DNA of 64,000 bases from Mesorhizobium neociceri. Its GTDB lineage: Bacteria; Pseudomonadota; Alphaproteobacteria; Rhizobiales; Rhizobiaceae. A program made the translations under genes and the position numbers. Location of the stretch: contig NZ_JACDTY010000003.1 of assembly GCF_013520985.1 (NCBI RefSeq), positions 1 to 64,000 on the forward strand, written 5' to 3'. Below the pieces are notes generated by a model. That model made no database searches, was not told the origin of the DNA, and saw only the letters and a program-made list of their open reading frames with translations. Positions 10,109 to 19,888 of the stretch are shown piece after piece (within the stretch, counting starts at the first letter, position 1; each line of letters opens with the position of its first letter).

Positions 10109-10366
10109 ATGGACGTGAATGGCGTGGGCTGGATTGCAGCCATCATCATCGGCGGCTTGGCCGGGTGGCTGGCCGAAATGGTCATGAAGAGCAACACCGG
10201 CATCTTGATGAACATCATTATGGGCATTGTCGGCGCGGTGGTGCTCAACGCAATTCTCCGGGCGCTCAACATCGAGCCCTTCGGCGTCGGCTGGCTCGCC
10301 TATCTAATCACCGGCTTCATCGGCGCCTGCCTGCTCATCTTCGCCGGGCGGCTCATTCGCCGCTAG
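10109..10366 (+). CDS. GlsB/YeaQ/YmgE-family stress membrane protein
   Basis: An 85-residue hydrophobic protein with three transmembrane segments and glycine-rich helix packing (GGLAGWLAEMVMKSNTGILMNIIMGIVGAVV; GFIGACLLIFAGRLIRR). It matches the family once called transglycosylase-associated, now GlsB/YeaQ/YmgE. These are small inner-membrane proteins often induced by general stress; molecular role unknown. The ribosome site AGGAGGAG lies 8 bp before the ATG, and a clear terminator follows at 10381. Confidence 0.88.
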   Translation: MDVNGVGWIAAIIIGGLAGWLAEMVMKSNTGILMNIIMGIVGAVVLNAILRALNIEPFGVGWLAYLITGFIGACLLIFAGRLIRR

Positions 10367-10380
10367 AGCCCCGCTATGCG

Positions 10381-10422
10381 AAAAAGGCTGTGGCGGCATG
10401 CGCCGCCGCGGCCTTTTTCTTT
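10381..10422 (+). terminator. intrinsic terminator
   Basis: A long hairpin (AAAAAGGC ... GCCTTTTT outer arms, GGCGGC ... GCCGCC inner arms) followed by CTTT lies 15 bp after the GlsB-like gene and separates it from lipA. Confidence 0.85.
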
Positions 10423-10493
10423 ACTCCGAAAAGTCCTAGATGACGTCAGGAAGGCGAACGCCGACGGGCGGATGCCAACAAATCAGGTTTGAG

Positions 10494-11471
10494 ATGGTCA
10501 CTGTTCTCGACACGATCGCCAACGCGCCGCGCCTGCGGCACCCCGAGAAGGCGCACAAGCCCGACCAGGAGGTGCTGCGCAAACCCGACTGGATCCGCGT
10601 CAAGGCGCCAGTGTCCAAGGGCTATGCCGAAACGCGCGAGATCGTGAAGTCGCACAAGCTGGTGACGGTGTGCGAAGAGGCCGGCTGCCCCAATATCGGC
10701 GAATGCTGGGAGAAGAAGCACGCCACCTTCATGATCATGGGCGAGATCTGCACGCGCGCCTGCGCCTTCTGCAATGTCGCCACCGGCATCCCGAACGCGC
10801 TCGACGCCGATGAGCCGGCGCGCGTCGCGCACGCCGTCAAGCAGATGGGGCTGACCCATGTCGTCATCACCTCGGTCGACCGTGACGATCTTGCCGATGG
10901 CGGGGCGCAGCATTTCGCCGAGGTCATCCGCGCCATCCGTGCAGCGACGCCTTTGACGACGATCGAAATCCTGACGCCCGATTTCCTGCGCAAGGAAGGC
11001 GCCTTGGAGATCGTCGTGGCCGCCAAGCCCGACGTCTTCAACCACAATCTCGAAACAGTGCCGTCGAACTATCTGACGGTGCGTCCGGGCGCGCGCTATT
11101 TCCACTCGATCCGGCTGCTGCAGCGGGTCAAGGAGCTTGATCCGTCGATCTTCACCAAATCCGGCATCATGGTCGGCCTCGGCGAAGAGCGGAACGAGAT
11201 CCTGCAGCTTATGGACGACCTGCGTTCGGCCAATGTCGACTTCATGACCATCGGCCAGTATCTGCAGCCGTCGAAGAAGCACCATCCGGTGATCCGCTTC
11301 GTCACGCCGGAGGAGTTCAACTCCTTCGCGACGATCGGCAAGACCAAGGGTTTCCTGCTGGTGGCGTCGAGCCCGCTGACGCGCTCCTCGCATCACGCCG
11401 GCGACGATTTCGCCAGGCTGCGGGCGGCGCGCGAGGCGCAGCTCAAAAAAGCAGCCAACGCCCTGCTTTAA
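10494..11471 (+). CDS. lipA: lipoyl synthase
   Basis: A 325-residue radical-SAM enzyme that inserts two sulfurs into octanoyl groups on lipoyl domains such as those of PdhB and PdhC encoded nearby. The auxiliary Fe-S cluster cysteines are C60, C65 and C71 ([12 protein letters not shown]). The radical-SAM cluster cysteines are C86, C90 and C93 (CTRACAFC). The C-terminal [10 protein letters not shown] supplies the serine ligand. I chose the ATG at 10494 ([19 protein letters not shown]), the conserved rhizobial N-terminus; an upstream in-frame ATG adds 18 atypical residues. Confidence 0.96.
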   Translation: MVTVLDTIANAPRLRHPEKAHKPDQEVLRKPDWIRVKAPVSKGYAETREIVKSHKLVTVCEEAGCPNIGECWEKKHATFMIMGEICTRACAFCNVATGIPNALDADEPARVAHAVKQMGLTHVVITSVDRDDLADGGAQHFAEVIRAIRAATPLTTIEILTPDFLRKEGALEIVVAAKPDVFNHNLETVPSNYLTVRPGARYFHSIRLLQRVKELDPSIFTKSGIMVGLGEERNEILQLMDDLRSANVDFMTIGQYLQPSKKHHPVIRFVTPEEFNSFATIGKTKGFLLVASSPLTRSSHHAGDDFARLRAAREAQLKKAANALL

Positions 11472-11475
11472 GTGA

Positions 11476-11521
11476 TGCATGTCGTGTTCTCAAAACCGGG
11501 GCCACTTTTGAGCGACATGCA
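11476..11521. repeat. second dispersed palindromic element
   Basis: An intergenic palindrome with outer arms TGCATGTCG ... CGACATGCA and inner arms CTCAAAA ... TTTTGAG. It fills the whole 53-bp gap between lipA and the next gene. Its architecture matches the element at 782-852, and similar TGCATGTCG repeats are, from memory, scattered through Mesorhizobium genomes. The ribosome site of the following gene must lie inside or next to this stem. Confidence 0.65.
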
Positions 11522-11524
11522 TTA

Positions 11525-11986
11525 ATGCCGAAATTCGAAGCCACCCGCCGCGTTGCCCACACGCCGGAGCAGATGTTTGCGCTGGTCGCCGATATCGAGA
11601 CCTATCCTGAATTTCTGCCGCTTTGCGAGGCGCTGACGGTGCGCTCGCGCAAGGAGCGTGACGGCCGCACCATTCTCGTCGCCGATATGAGCATCGGCTA
11701 CAAGGCGATCCGCGAGACCTTTACGACGCAGGTGCTGTTGAAGCCGGACGAGAACACAATCGACGTCAAATACATCGATGGGCCGTTCAAATATCTGAGC
11801 AACATCTGGCGATTCGAGGCGGCCGATGGCGGTGGCTGCAGCGTCCGCTTCTTCATCGACTACGAGTTCAAGAGCCGCATCCTCGGCGCGCTGATGGGCA
11901 CCATGTTCGATCGCGCCTTCCGCATGTTTTCCGAAGCCTTCGAAAAGCGCGCCGACGTGATCTATGGAACGACGCCCATTTCTTGA
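11525..11986 (+). CDS. COQ10/RatA-family START-domain protein
   Basis: A 153-residue protein of the polyketide-cyclase/SRPBCC fold: MPKFEATRRVAHTPEQMFALVADIETYPEFLPLCEAL, then a beta-rich middle (VDVKYIDGPFKYLSNIWRFEA) and a C-terminal helix. Relatives include mitochondrial Coq10, which binds ubiquinone and assists respiration, and RatA, proposed to affect 70S assembly. In this lineage the Coq10-like role is more likely, but the sequence alone does not decide. It follows lipA through a palindromic repeat, and its last 25 bp overlap the convergent CinA-type gene. Confidence 0.88.
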   Translation: MPKFEATRRVAHTPEQMFALVADIETYPEFLPLCEALTVRSRKERDGRTILVADMSIGYKAIRETFTTQVLLKPDENTIDVKYIDGPFKYLSNIWRFEAADGGGCSVRFFIDYEFKSRILGALMGTMFDRAFRMFSEAFEKRADVIYGTTPIS

Positions 11987-12471
11987 GTGTCGCCGAGCGC
12001 GCGCAGGCCGATCTCCAGCGCATGCTTGACCGTCTCGCTGCGGATGAAGTCGCGGCCATTGTCGGCAAACAGATTGAGCTCGGCGGCTACAGGCCCACCC
12101 CGCAGCGCAACGCCGAACCAGACCAGGCCGACCGGCTTGTCCGGCGAGCCGCCGCCGGGGCCGGCAATGCCGGTGACGGCAAGCGCCAGACCGGCGTGCG
12201 AGCGGGCCAGTGCGCCTGCCGCCATCTCCAGAACCGTTTCGCGCGAGACGGCGCCATGCGCTTCGAGCGTGGCGGCAGAGACGCCGAGCATCTCCATCTT
12301 TGCTTCGTTGGAATAGGTGATGAGGCCGCGGTCGACGACGGCGGACGAGCCGGCAATGTCGGTGAGGGCGGCAATGATCATGCCGCCGGTGCAGCTTTCG
12401 GCGGTCGCCAGCATGATGCCGCGCTGCTGGCAGGCCTGGAGCAGGGCGTTTGCGAGGTCGCCGTTGCTCAT
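11962..12471 (-). CDS. pncC: CinA C-terminal-type nicotinamide-nucleotide amidohydrolase
   Basis: A 169-residue stand-alone CinA C-terminal domain. The motifs are [24 protein letters not shown] (nucleophile serine region), [16 protein letters not shown], and [26 protein letters not shown]. These enzymes deamidate nicotinamide mononucleotide to nicotinate mononucleotide in pyridine-nucleotide salvage. The N-terminal pyrophosphatase domain of full CinA is absent, as in E. coli YgaD/PncC. The ATG overlaps the end of ispDF (12468-12471), so the two are co-transcribed. Confidence 0.93.
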   Translation of the reverse strand: MSNGDLANALLQACQQRGIMLATAESCTGGMIIAALTDIAGSSAVVDRGLITYSNEAKMEMLGVSAATLEAHGAVSRETVLEMAAGALARSHAGLALAVTGIAGPGGGSPDKPVGLVWFGVALRGGPVAAELNLFADNGRDFIRSETVKHALEIGLRALGDTQEMGVVP

Positions 12472-13691
12472 GCCGGGACCTCCCCAGGGAAGACGACGCT
12501 GGCGGTGGCGATGGCTGCTATGCCTTCCTCACGGCCGACAAAGCCGAGTTTTTCATTGGTCGTCGCCTTGATCGAGATGCGATCGCTGGAAATGCCCAGC
12601 ATCGCCGACAGCGCTTTCGTCATGGCGTCGCGATGCGGGCCGACGCGCGGCGCCTCGCAGATCAGCGTGATGTCGGCATTGGCGATGCGCCCGCCGCGTT
12701 CGCGCACCAGCCTGGCCGCATGTTCGACGAAGATTTTTGAAGCCGCGCCCTTCCATTGCGGATCGGAAGGCGGGAAATGCGTGCCGATGTCGCCGGCGCC
12801 GCAGGTGGCAAGCAGCGCGTCGGTCAGCGCGTGCAGGCCGACATCGGCATCCGAATGTCCCGACAGCTTTTTGCCGTGCGGAATGGCAACGCCGCACAGA
12901 GTGACATGGTCGCCGGGCTCGAAGGCATGCACGTCATAGCCATTGCCGGTGCGGATGTCGGGAAAACGCTCGCCGGTAAGCCGCTGATCCGCCATCGCAA
13001 TATCCTTTGCCCAGGTGAGTTTGACATTGTCCGGCGACCCCTGGACGATTTTGACCGGAATGTGCGCCCATTCGGCGATCGCGGCATCGTCGGTGAAATC
13101 CGTCTTGCCGAGGTGATGGGCCTTTTCGTGTGCGGCGAGCAGCGGCCAGAACGGAAAGCCTTGCGGTGTCTGAGCGGCATGAAGGCCGGCCCTCGGCACC
13201 GTCTCCTCGATCATTCCGCTGGCTGACTCGCGCTTCAGCGTGTCGGCGACGGGCAGCGCCGGCAGCGCGCCCTGGCGCTCGCCAATGGCCGCGATGGTGC
13301 GGTCGATCAGGGCCGTGTCGACAAAAGGCCGCACCGCATCGTGCACGAGGACACGGCCCGGCGCTTGGCCCCTCAGTTCGAGCAGTCCCAGCCGAACCGA
13401 AGCTTGGCGCGACTCGCCGCCGACCACGGTGGTGACCCGTTCGGCATTGGCGCCGGCTGCCTTGTCGAAAAGCGCGCGGTCATCGGCGTGGATGGCAACG
13501 ACGACTGGGCCAATCTCAGGGTGTGCCAGGAACGTCTCCAGCGTGCGGGCGATGACGGCGCGGCCGCCGATGCGCTGATATTGTTTCGGCCCGTCGGCCT
13601 GTCCGGCGCGCGCGCCGCGGCCGGCGGCGACGATCACCACGCCGACCTTGTCGGTCGCGAGCCCGACCAGTTTTTCGCTTGCTTCTGTCAT
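12468..13691 (-). CDS. ispDF: bifunctional MEP-pathway enzyme IspD/IspF
   Basis: A 407-residue fusion of two steps of non-mevalonate isoprenoid synthesis. The N-terminal half (about 1-235) is MEP cytidylyltransferase, with [21 protein letters not shown] binding CTP. The C-terminal half (about 247-407) is MECDP synthase, starting [13 protein letters not shown], with metal ligands in DVHAF and [17 protein letters not shown]. Fused ispDF genes are typical of alphaproteobacteria. It is transcribed away from dusB-ntrBC, with a promoter expected in 13692-13830, and is coupled to the downstream amidohydrolase gene by an ATGA-type overlap. Confidence 0.96.
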   Translation of the reverse strand: MTEASEKLVGLATDKVGVVIVAAGRGARAGQADGPKQYQRIGGRAVIARTLETFLAHPEIGPVVVAIHADDRALFDKAAGANAERVTTVVGGESRQASVRLGLLELRGQAPGRVLVHDAVRPFVDTALIDRTIAAIGERQGALPALPVADTLKRESASGMIEETVPRAGLHAAQTPQGFPFWPLLAAHEKAHHLGKTDFTDDAAIAEWAHIPVKIVQGSPDNVKLTWAKDIAMADQRLTGERFPDIRTGNGYDVHAFEPGDHVTLCGVAIPHGKKLSGHSDADVGLHALTDALLATCGAGDIGTHFPPSDPQWKGAASKIFVEHAARLVRERGGRIANADITLICEAPRVGPHRDAMTKALSAMLGISSDRISIKATTNEKLGFVGREEGIAAIATASVVFPGEVPA

Positions 13692-13746
13692 GCCGAGAGG
13701 CTTAGTCGCGGCTCATGGCTAAGGCCAGCATTTTCCCAAATGCGCC

Positions 13747-13778
13747 GCATTGTGACGTCATTGCGCGTTGCACAATGC
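13747..13778. promoter_or_regulatory. inverted repeat in the ispDF / dusB-ntrBC divergent promoter
   Basis: The half-sites GCATTGTG (13747-13754) and CACAATGC (13771-13778) form a perfect 8-bp inverted repeat with 16 bp between arms. A separate 8-bp palindrome, TGACGTCA, lies at 13753-13760. The position, between divergent ispDF and dusB-ntrB-ntrC, suits an operator. The arms do not match the NtrC consensus (TGCAC ... GTGCA) well, so the binding protein is unknown. Confidence 0.35.
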
Positions 13779-13830
13779 CTTTCTTATGGCTAGAGAATGT
13801 GCAGCAATCTGATATGCTTGGTTTTTGTGC

Positions 13831-14859
13831 ATGCCTGAAGTGACAAAATTGGCCTCGCCGCTCGATGTCGGCGGCGTAAGGATACGCAATCGCGTCTTCC
13901 TCGCGCCGATGTCTGGGATAACGGACGAGCCGTTCCGGCAGCGCGCCTACGCGCATGGCGCAGGCTTGGTCGTGTCGGAAATGGTGGCGAGCGGCGAGCT
14001 TGCCAAGGGCAGGGCCGGCTGCGACCTGCGCATCCGTCATTCCGGGCTGCCCGTCCACATGGTCCAGCTTGCCGGCCGCGAGGCCTCGCATATGGCCGAG
14101 GGTGCGCGCATCGCCGCCGGCGAGGGCGCCGACATCATCGACATCAATATGGGCTGCCCGGCCAAGAAGGTGACCGGGGGCTATGCCGGCTCGGCGCTGA
14201 TGCGCGATCTCGACCACGCGCTGTCGCTGATCGAGGCGGTGGTCGGTGCAGTCCAGGTGCCGGTTACGGTCAAGATGCGGCTCGGCTGGGACGAGAAAGC
14301 CCTCAATGCGCCGGCTCTGGCGCGTCGCGCTGAAGAGGCTGGCGTCAAAATGGTGACGGTGCATGGCCGCACGCGCTGCCAGTTCTACCAGGGCAAGGCC
14401 GACTGGGGCGCGATCGCCCGCATCAAGGATGCTGTTTCGATCCCGGTCGTTGCCAATGGCGATGTCGGCTCGCCTGAGGCTGCCGCAGAAATCCTCGAAC
14501 AGTCGGGCGCCGATGCGGTGATGATCGGCCGGGCGCATTACGGCGCGCCGTGGACGGCGGGCCGCGTTGCCGCGACGGCTGCCGGCGAGGCGCCCTCCGG
14601 CGTGCCGGACAGCCCGAAAGCCATGGCCGACTATATTGCCGCCCATTACGAGGACATGCTGGCGCTCTATGGCATCGAGAGCGGCCTGCGCCAGGCGCGC
14701 AAGCATCTCGGCTGGTATCTCGACCGCCATGCAGCCGACGTCTCCAACGAACGGCGCAAAGCCATCCTCACTTCGTTCGATCCCGCTCACGTCAACGCCG
14801 CGCTGCGTGAGGTGTTTTCCTGTGAAGGCGAGACCACGCCCATGCGGAGCGCTGCATGA
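13831..14859 (+). CDS. dusB: tRNA-dihydrouridine synthase, NifR3 type
   Basis: A 342-residue FMN-dependent enzyme that reduces uridines in the tRNA D-loop. It has a TIM-barrel N-terminus ([29 protein letters not shown]), the signature [24 protein letters not shown] with the catalytic cysteine, and the conserved loop [19 protein letters not shown]. It is the first gene of the classical nifR3-ntrB-ntrC operon; its stop overlaps the ntrB start by 4 bp. The ATG at 13831 is preferred over a TTG two codons earlier. Confidence 0.95.
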   Translation: MPEVTKLASPLDVGGVRIRNRVFLAPMSGITDEPFRQRAYAHGAGLVVSEMVASGELAKGRAGCDLRIRHSGLPVHMVQLAGREASHMAEGARIAAGEGADIIDINMGCPAKKVTGGYAGSALMRDLDHALSLIEAVVGAVQVPVTVKMRLGWDEKALNAPALARRAEEAGVKMVTVHGRTRCQFYQGKADWGAIARIKDAVSIPVVANGDVGSPEAAAEILEQSGADAVMIGRAHYGAPWTAGRVAATAAGEAPSGVPDSPKAMADYIAAHYEDMLALYGIESGLRQARKHLGWYLDRHAADVSNERRKAILTSFDPAHVNAALREVFSCEGETTPMRSAA

Positions 14860-16001
14860 ACGCCTCCGTCGCACCGAGCACCGACATGGCGGATGCCGCC
14901 AGTATCGTGCTGAACACCATCCGCCGTCCGGTGATCATGGTCGACCTCGAAGGCTTCATCACCTACGCCAATGCCGATGCGGAAGACTTCTTCCGCTCGA
15001 GCGCCAACATGCTTGCCCGCAACACGCTTTCCAAGCTGATCCCGTTCGGCAGCCCGCTTTTACAGCTGGTCGACCAGGTGCGCGAGCGCCGCGCGCCGGT
15101 CAACGAGTACCGTGTCGACGTGTCGTCGCCGCGTCTCGGCATCGAAAAGGTCGTCGATCTCTATGTCGCCCCGGTGCCGGAATTTCCGGGCTCCGTCGTG
15201 GTGATGTTCCAGGAACGCTCGATGGCCGACAAGATCGACCGGCAGATGACGCATCGCGGTGCCGCGCGTTCGGTCACCGGCCTTGCCGCCATGCTGGCGC
15301 ACGAGATCAAGAACCCGCTGTCCGGCATACGCGGCGCAGCGCAGCTTCTCGAATTGTCGGCTTCCGACGAGGATCGCGCGCTGACCCGCCTGATCACCGA
15401 CGAGACCGACCGTATCGTCTCCCTGGTCGACCGCATGGAGGTGTTTTCCGACGAGCGGCCGATCGATCGCTATCCCGTCAACATCCATGTCGTGCTGGAC
15501 CATGTAAAGGCGATCGCCAAGAACGGTTTTGCCAAAAGAATCAGGATATTGGAGGACTATGATCCATCATTGCCTCCGGTTTTCGCCAACCGCGACCAGT
15601 TGATCCAGGTGTTTCTGAACCTGGTCAAGAACGCCGCCGAGGCCATCGGCGGCGATCCGCAAGGTGAGATCATTCTGTCGACCGCGTTCCGCCCGGGCAT
15701 CCGTGTCTCCGTTCCGGGAACGCAGGACCGTGTCTCGCTGCCGCTGGAATTCTGCGTGCGTGACAATGGGTCGGGCGTTTCGGAAGACATATTGCCGATC
15801 CTGTTCGACCCGTTCATCACCACCAAGCCCAACGGCTCGGGGCTCGGCCTGGCGCTGGTGGCGAAAATCGTCGGCGAGCATGGCGGCATTATCGAATGCG
15901 ATTCGACGCCCCGCGGCACCACCTTCCGCATCCTGATGCCGGCCTGGAAAGAAGCACCGATCGACACTTCTGATGATGAAGGCGAAGGAGACCGCAAATG
16001 A
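14856..16001 (+). CDS. ntrB: nitrogen regulation sensor kinase NtrB (NRII)
   Basis: A 381-residue cytosolic histidine kinase/phosphatase that controls NtrC in response to PII and nitrogen status. An N-terminal PAS domain (about 18-125; [24 protein letters not shown]) is followed by the dimerisation helix with phospho-acceptor H149 ([22 protein letters not shown]). Then come the HATPase N box ([12 protein letters not shown]), G1 (VRDNGSGV) and G2 ([16 protein letters not shown]). It has no transmembrane segment, as usual for NtrB. ATGA overlaps at both ends couple it to dusB and ntrC. Confidence 0.97.
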   Translation: MNASVAPSTDMADAASIVLNTIRRPVIMVDLEGFITYANADAEDFFRSSANMLARNTLSKLIPFGSPLLQLVDQVRERRAPVNEYRVDVSSPRLGIEKVVDLYVAPVPEFPGSVVVMFQERSMADKIDRQMTHRGAARSVTGLAAMLAHEIKNPLSGIRGAAQLLELSASDEDRALTRLITDETDRIVSLVDRMEVFSDERPIDRYPVNIHVVLDHVKAIAKNGFAKRIRILEDYDPSLPPVFANRDQLIQVFLNLVKNAAEAIGGDPQGEIILSTAFRPGIRVSVPGTQDRVSLPLEFCVRDNGSGVSEDILPILFDPFITTKPNGSGLGLALVAKIVGEHGGIIECDSTPRGTTFRILMPAWKEAPIDTSDDEGEGDRK

Positions 16002-17455
16002 CGGTTCGCGGCAATATTCTCGTCGCCGACGACGATGCGGCCATCCGCACCGTGCTCAACCAAGCGCTGTCGCGCGTCGGCCATGAGGTGCGCGTGACCT
16101 CCAACGCCTCGACGCTGTGGCGCTGGGTGGCTGCCGGCGAGGGCGATCTGGTGATCACCGACGTGGTGATGCCTGATGAAAACGCCTTCGACATGCTGCC
16201 CCGCATCAAGAAGGCGCGGCCCGAACTGCCGGTCATCGTGATGAGCGCGCAGAACACCTTCATGACCGCGATTCGTGCTTCCGAAACAGGCGCTTACGAG
16301 TATCTGCCGAAGCCGTTCGACCTGACTGAACTGCTCAGCATCGTCAACCGCGCGCTATCCGAGCCGAGGCGGCCGAAAATCGACACCCGGCCGGAAGAGC
16401 AGCCTGACGCCATGCCGCTGGTCGGCCGCTCGGCCGCCATGCAGGACATCTACCGCATGCTGGCGCGCATGATGCAGACCGATCTGACGGTGATGATCTC
16501 GGGCGAGTCCGGGACCGGCAAGGAACTGGTGGCCCGCGCGCTGCACGAATATGGCCGCCGCCGCGGCGGTCCGTTCGTCGCCATCAACATGGCGGCGATC
16601 CCACGTGATTTGATCGAATCGGAGCTGTTCGGGCATGAGAAGGGCGCCTTCACCGGCGCACAGAACCGCTCGACCGGCCGTTTCGAGCAAGCCGAGGGTG
16701 GCACGCTGTTCCTCGACGAGATCGGCGACATGCCGATGGAAGCGCAGACGCGGCTGCTGCGCGTGCTGCAGCAGGGCGAATACACTACGGTTGGCGGGCG
16801 CACGCCGATCAAGACGGATGTGCGCATCGTCGCCGCCACCAACAAGGATCTGCGCACGCTGATCAACCAGGGGCTTTTCCGCGAGGATCTGTTCTATCGG
16901 CTGAATGTCGTGCCGCTGCGGCTGCCGGGCTTGCGTGAGAGGTCGGAAGACATTCCCGATCTGGTGCGGCATTTCTTCAAGATCGGCGCCAGCGAGGGTC
17001 TGCAGACCAAGCGCATTTCGACCGGCGGCATCGAATTGATGAAGCGCTATCCCTGGCCGGGCAATGTGCGCGAACTGGAAAACCTGGTGCGCCGGCTTGC
17101 CGCGCTCTATTCGCAGGACGAAATATCCGCCGAGATCATCGAAGCCGAGCTGAAGACAGGCGAAAGGCCGGTCGTTCCCGGCGGCGGCAATCTGATCCCG
17201 GACGATCTCTCCATCGGCCAGGCGGTGGAGCACTTCCTGCAGCGCTATTTTGCCTCTTTCGCCGGCGAATTGCCGCCGGCCGGCCTCTATCAGCGCATCC
17301 TGTCCGAGGTCGAATATCCGCTGGTGCTGGCTTCCATGACGGCAACGCGCGGCAACCAGATCAAGGCGGCCGAATTGCTGGGCTTGAACCGCAACACGCT
17401 GCGCAAGAAGATTCGCGAACTCGGCGTCAACGTCTACAAATCGTCGCGGTCGTGA
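15998..17455 (+). CDS. ntrC: nitrogen regulation response regulator NtrC (NRI)
   Basis: A 485-residue sigma-54 activator. Residues 1-120 are the receiver domain with phospho-acceptor D55 ([15 protein letters not shown]) and a conserved lysine in YLPKPFDL. The AAA+ domain (about 140-385) has Walker [14 protein letters not shown] and the sigma-54-contacting GAFTGA loop ([17 protein letters not shown]). A Fis-type helix-turn-helix ends the protein ([29 protein letters not shown]). It is phosphorylated by NtrB and turns on nitrogen-scavenging genes under nitrogen limitation. Confidence 0.97.
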   Translation: MTVRGNILVADDDAAIRTVLNQALSRVGHEVRVTSNASTLWRWVAAGEGDLVITDVVMPDENAFDMLPRIKKARPELPVIVMSAQNTFMTAIRASETGAYEYLPKPFDLTELLSIVNRALSEPRRPKIDTRPEEQPDAMPLVGRSAAMQDIYRMLARMMQTDLTVMISGESGTGKELVARALHEYGRRRGGPFVAINMAAIPRDLIESELFGHEKGAFTGAQNRSTGRFEQAEGGTLFLDEIGDMPMEAQTRLLRVLQQGEYTTVGGRTPIKTDVRIVAATNKDLRTLINQGLFREDLFYRLNVVPLRLPGLRERSEDIPDLVRHFFKIGASEGLQTKRISTGGIELMKRYPWPGNVRELENLVRRLAALYSQDEISAEIIEAELKTGERPVVPGGGNLIPDDLSIGQAVEHFLQRYFASFAGELPPAGLYQRILSEVEYPLVLASMTATRGNQIKAAELLGLNRNTLRKKIRELGVNVYKSSRS

Positions 17456-17599
17456 GCGTGTACCGTTCGAAGTGACGTCGGGTTATCCCCTTTTCAGGGG
17501 ATCGGCCGCCGAAAGATTTCCGTCACGGCCACACTTGTTGCATAATCGCCACAATGCGTTGCATACATCCGACGCAATCACTGGCTCTTAGACGGCGAC

Positions 17600-19888
17600 A
17601 TGGCTTCGCAAGCTCTGACATCAAACGAACCGCTTTTCAGCAGGCCCGGCGGAAGGGATGGACGCCGGCTGCTTGCGCTGCCCGGCGTTGTCGCAATCGC
17701 CGGTGCGCTGGTTACAGCCGCAATCTCATTTGCGATCCTGGTCGGCGCGACGCCGATCACACCGGATGCAACCACGACGCTGACGCTGATTGCCGTCAAC
17801 GCCGTGTTCGTGCTGGCGCTGATCGCCCTGGTCGGCCGCGAGGTGCACCGCATCGTCATGGCGCGCCGGCACGGCAAGGCGGCGTCGCGGCTGCATGTGC
17901 GCATCGTGGCGATGTTTGCGCTAGTCGCCGCCATCCCCGCCATCATGGTGGCCATCATTGCCTCGATCACGCTCGATATTGGCCTCGACCGCTGGTTCGA
18001 GATCCGCACCAAGACGATCGTCAATTCGTCGCTGTCGATCGCTGACGCCTATGTGCAGGAAAATGCTCGCAATCTTCAGGGCACGACGCTGTCGATGGCC
18101 TACGACCTCGACGCCTCGCGCACGCTTTACGGCCTCGATCGAACCGGCTTTCTCGACCTGATGAACAAGGAGGCCGTGGGCAGGACCCTGGCGCATGCGG
18201 CGCTGATCAAGCCGGATGGCTCTTTCGTCATGAGCGCGAAGACCAATACGAATTTCGCCATGCCGGAGCCGCCGGAAGGGGCCGTGGCGAGTGCGGCGGA
18301 CGGCAAACCGGTGCTGATCGAGCCGAAGACGCGCAACATCATGGGTGCCATCGTCAAATTGCGCGAGATCGAAGGCCTCTACCTCTACACCATTCGCCTC
18401 GTCGATCCCGAGGTGATCAAGGCGCGGCAGATCGTCCAGTCCAACACAGCAGAATATCGCGGCCTGGAAGAGAACAGGCGGACCTCGCAGGTGGCGTTTG
18501 CGCTGCCTTATCTGTCGCTGACGCTGATCATCATCCTGTCGGCCATCTGGACCGGCATAGCGGTGGCCGACCGTCTGGTGCGGCCCATTCGCCAGCTCAT
18601 CGGCGCGGCCGACGAGGTTGCCACCGGCAATCTCGATGTCGCCGTGCCGGTGCGACCTTCCGACGGTGATGTCGCTTCGCTCGGCGATACGTTCAACAAG
18701 ATGCTGTTGGAACTCAAATCCCAGCGCAACGAGATCCTGTCAGCCAAGGATTTGATCGATGAGCGGCGGCGTTTCTCGGAAGCGGTGCTGGCCGGCGTCA
18801 CCGCAGGCGTCATCGGCGTCGATCCATACGGCATCGTCACCATCGTCAACAAGTCGGCCGAAACGATGTTGGCCATATCGGCCACGGCGGCGCTCGGGCA
18901 GAACCTGTCGGCCGTGCTGCCGCATGTCGGCCGGGTCTTCGAGATCGGCCGCAAATCCGGCAAGCCGGTCTATCGCGAGCAGGTCACCTTCTACCGCGCT
19001 GGGGCCGAGCGCACCTTCAATGTGCAGATCACCATCGAGGCTGGCGACGACGGCGAGGACGAAAAATCCTATGTGGTGACGGTCGACGACATCACCGATC
19101 TGGTCCAGGCGCAGCGCTCGTCGGCCTGGGCGGACGTGGCGCGGCGCATCGCCCATGAAATCAAGAACCCACTGACGCCGATCCAGCTCTCGGCCGAACG
19201 CATCAAACGCCGCTTCGGCAAGGTCATCACCGAGGACCGCGAGATTTTCGATCAGTGCACCGACACGATCATCCGGCAGGTCGAGGACATCGGCCGCATG
19301 GTCGACGAATTCTCCGCTTTCGCCCGCATGCCGAAACCCGAAATGAAGGCCATCGATCTGCGCGAATCGTTGCGCGAGGCCTCTTTCCTGGTCGAAGTCA
19401 GCCGTGCCGACATTGCCTTCGAGCGTGTTTTCGGCAGCGAGCCGCTCAAGGGTACCTTCGACAGCCGGCTGATGGCGCAAGCCTTCGGCAATGTCATCAA
19501 GAACGCCGCCGAGGCCATTGACGGACTTGATGCAAAGGACCGTTCGGACGGCACAATTCGGATTCAAGCCGGGCGCCAAGATGGCGCCATACGAATCGAC
19601 GTAATCGACAATGGCAAAGGCTTGCCGCGCGAGAATCGCCAAAGGCTGCTCGAGCCCTATATGACGACACGCGAGAAGGGGACCGGGCTCGGTCTCGCCA
19701 TCGTCAAGAAGATCGTGGAAGACCATGGTGGGCGCCTCGAACTGCACGATGCGCCGCCGGATTTCCATGGTGGGAGAGGCGCGATGGTCTCGATCATCCT
19801 GCCGCCAGCTGCCGTAACCGCGCCGCCACGCGGTCTAGGCGAAACGGAACGCGAAAGAGAAACTGAAAAGGTCGGTAATGGCGTCTGA
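17600..19888 (+). CDS. ntrY: membrane sensor kinase NtrY
   Basis: A 762-residue histidine kinase. The N-terminal membrane part contains hydrophobic segments at about residues 28-50, 56-78 and 96-120, a periplasmic sensor region to about 300, and a further helix (LPYLSLTLIIILSAIWTGIAVADRLV). Then follow HAMP (VRPIRQLIGAADEVATGNLDV), PAS (about 385-490), the HisKA helix with H519 ([21 protein letters not shown]) and HATPase boxes (NVIKNAAEAIDG, GTGLGLAIVKKIVEDHGG). It pairs with NtrX, whose gene overlaps it by 11 bp. The 144-bp gap after ntrC contains two direct GTTGCATA repeats that may belong to its promoter. Confidence 0.96.
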   Translation: MASQALTSNEPLFSRPGGRDGRRLLALPGVVAIAGALVTAAISFAILVGATPITPDATTTLTLIAVNAVFVLALIALVGREVHRIVMARRHGKAASRLHVRIVAMFALVAAIPAIMVAIIASITLDIGLDRWFEIRTKTIVNSSLSIADAYVQENARNLQGTTLSMAYDLDASRTLYGLDRTGFLDLMNKEAVGRTLAHAALIKPDGSFVMSAKTNTNFAMPEPPEGAVASAADGKPVLIEPKTRNIMGAIVKLREIEGLYLYTIRLVDPEVIKARQIVQSNTAEYRGLEENRRTSQVAFALPYLSLTLIIILSAIWTGIAVADRLVRPIRQLIGAADEVATGNLDVAVPVRPSDGDVASLGDTFNKMLLELKSQRNEILSAKDLIDERRRFSEAVLAGVTAGVIGVDPYGIVTIVNKSAETMLAISATAALGQNLSAVLPHVGRVFEIGRKSGKPVYREQVTFYRAGAERTFNVQITIEAGDDGEDEKSYVVTVDDITDLVQAQRSSAWADVARRIAHEIKNPLTPIQLSAERIKRRFGKVITEDREIFDQCTDTIIRQVEDIGRMVDEFSAFARMPKPEMKAIDLRESLREASFLVEVSRADIAFERVFGSEPLKGTFDSRLMAQAFGNVIKNAAEAIDGLDAKDRSDGTIRIQAGRQDGAIRIDVIDNGKGLPRENRQRLLEPYMTTREKGTGLGLAIVKKIVEDHGGRLELHDAPPDFHGGRGAMVSIILPPAAVTAPPRGLGETERERETEKVGNGV

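Noticed and set aside
17483-17503. Hairpin ATCCCC-TTTTCA-GGGGAT after ntrC
   Set aside because: No T-run follows and the stem is short, so I do not call it a terminator; it might be incidental.
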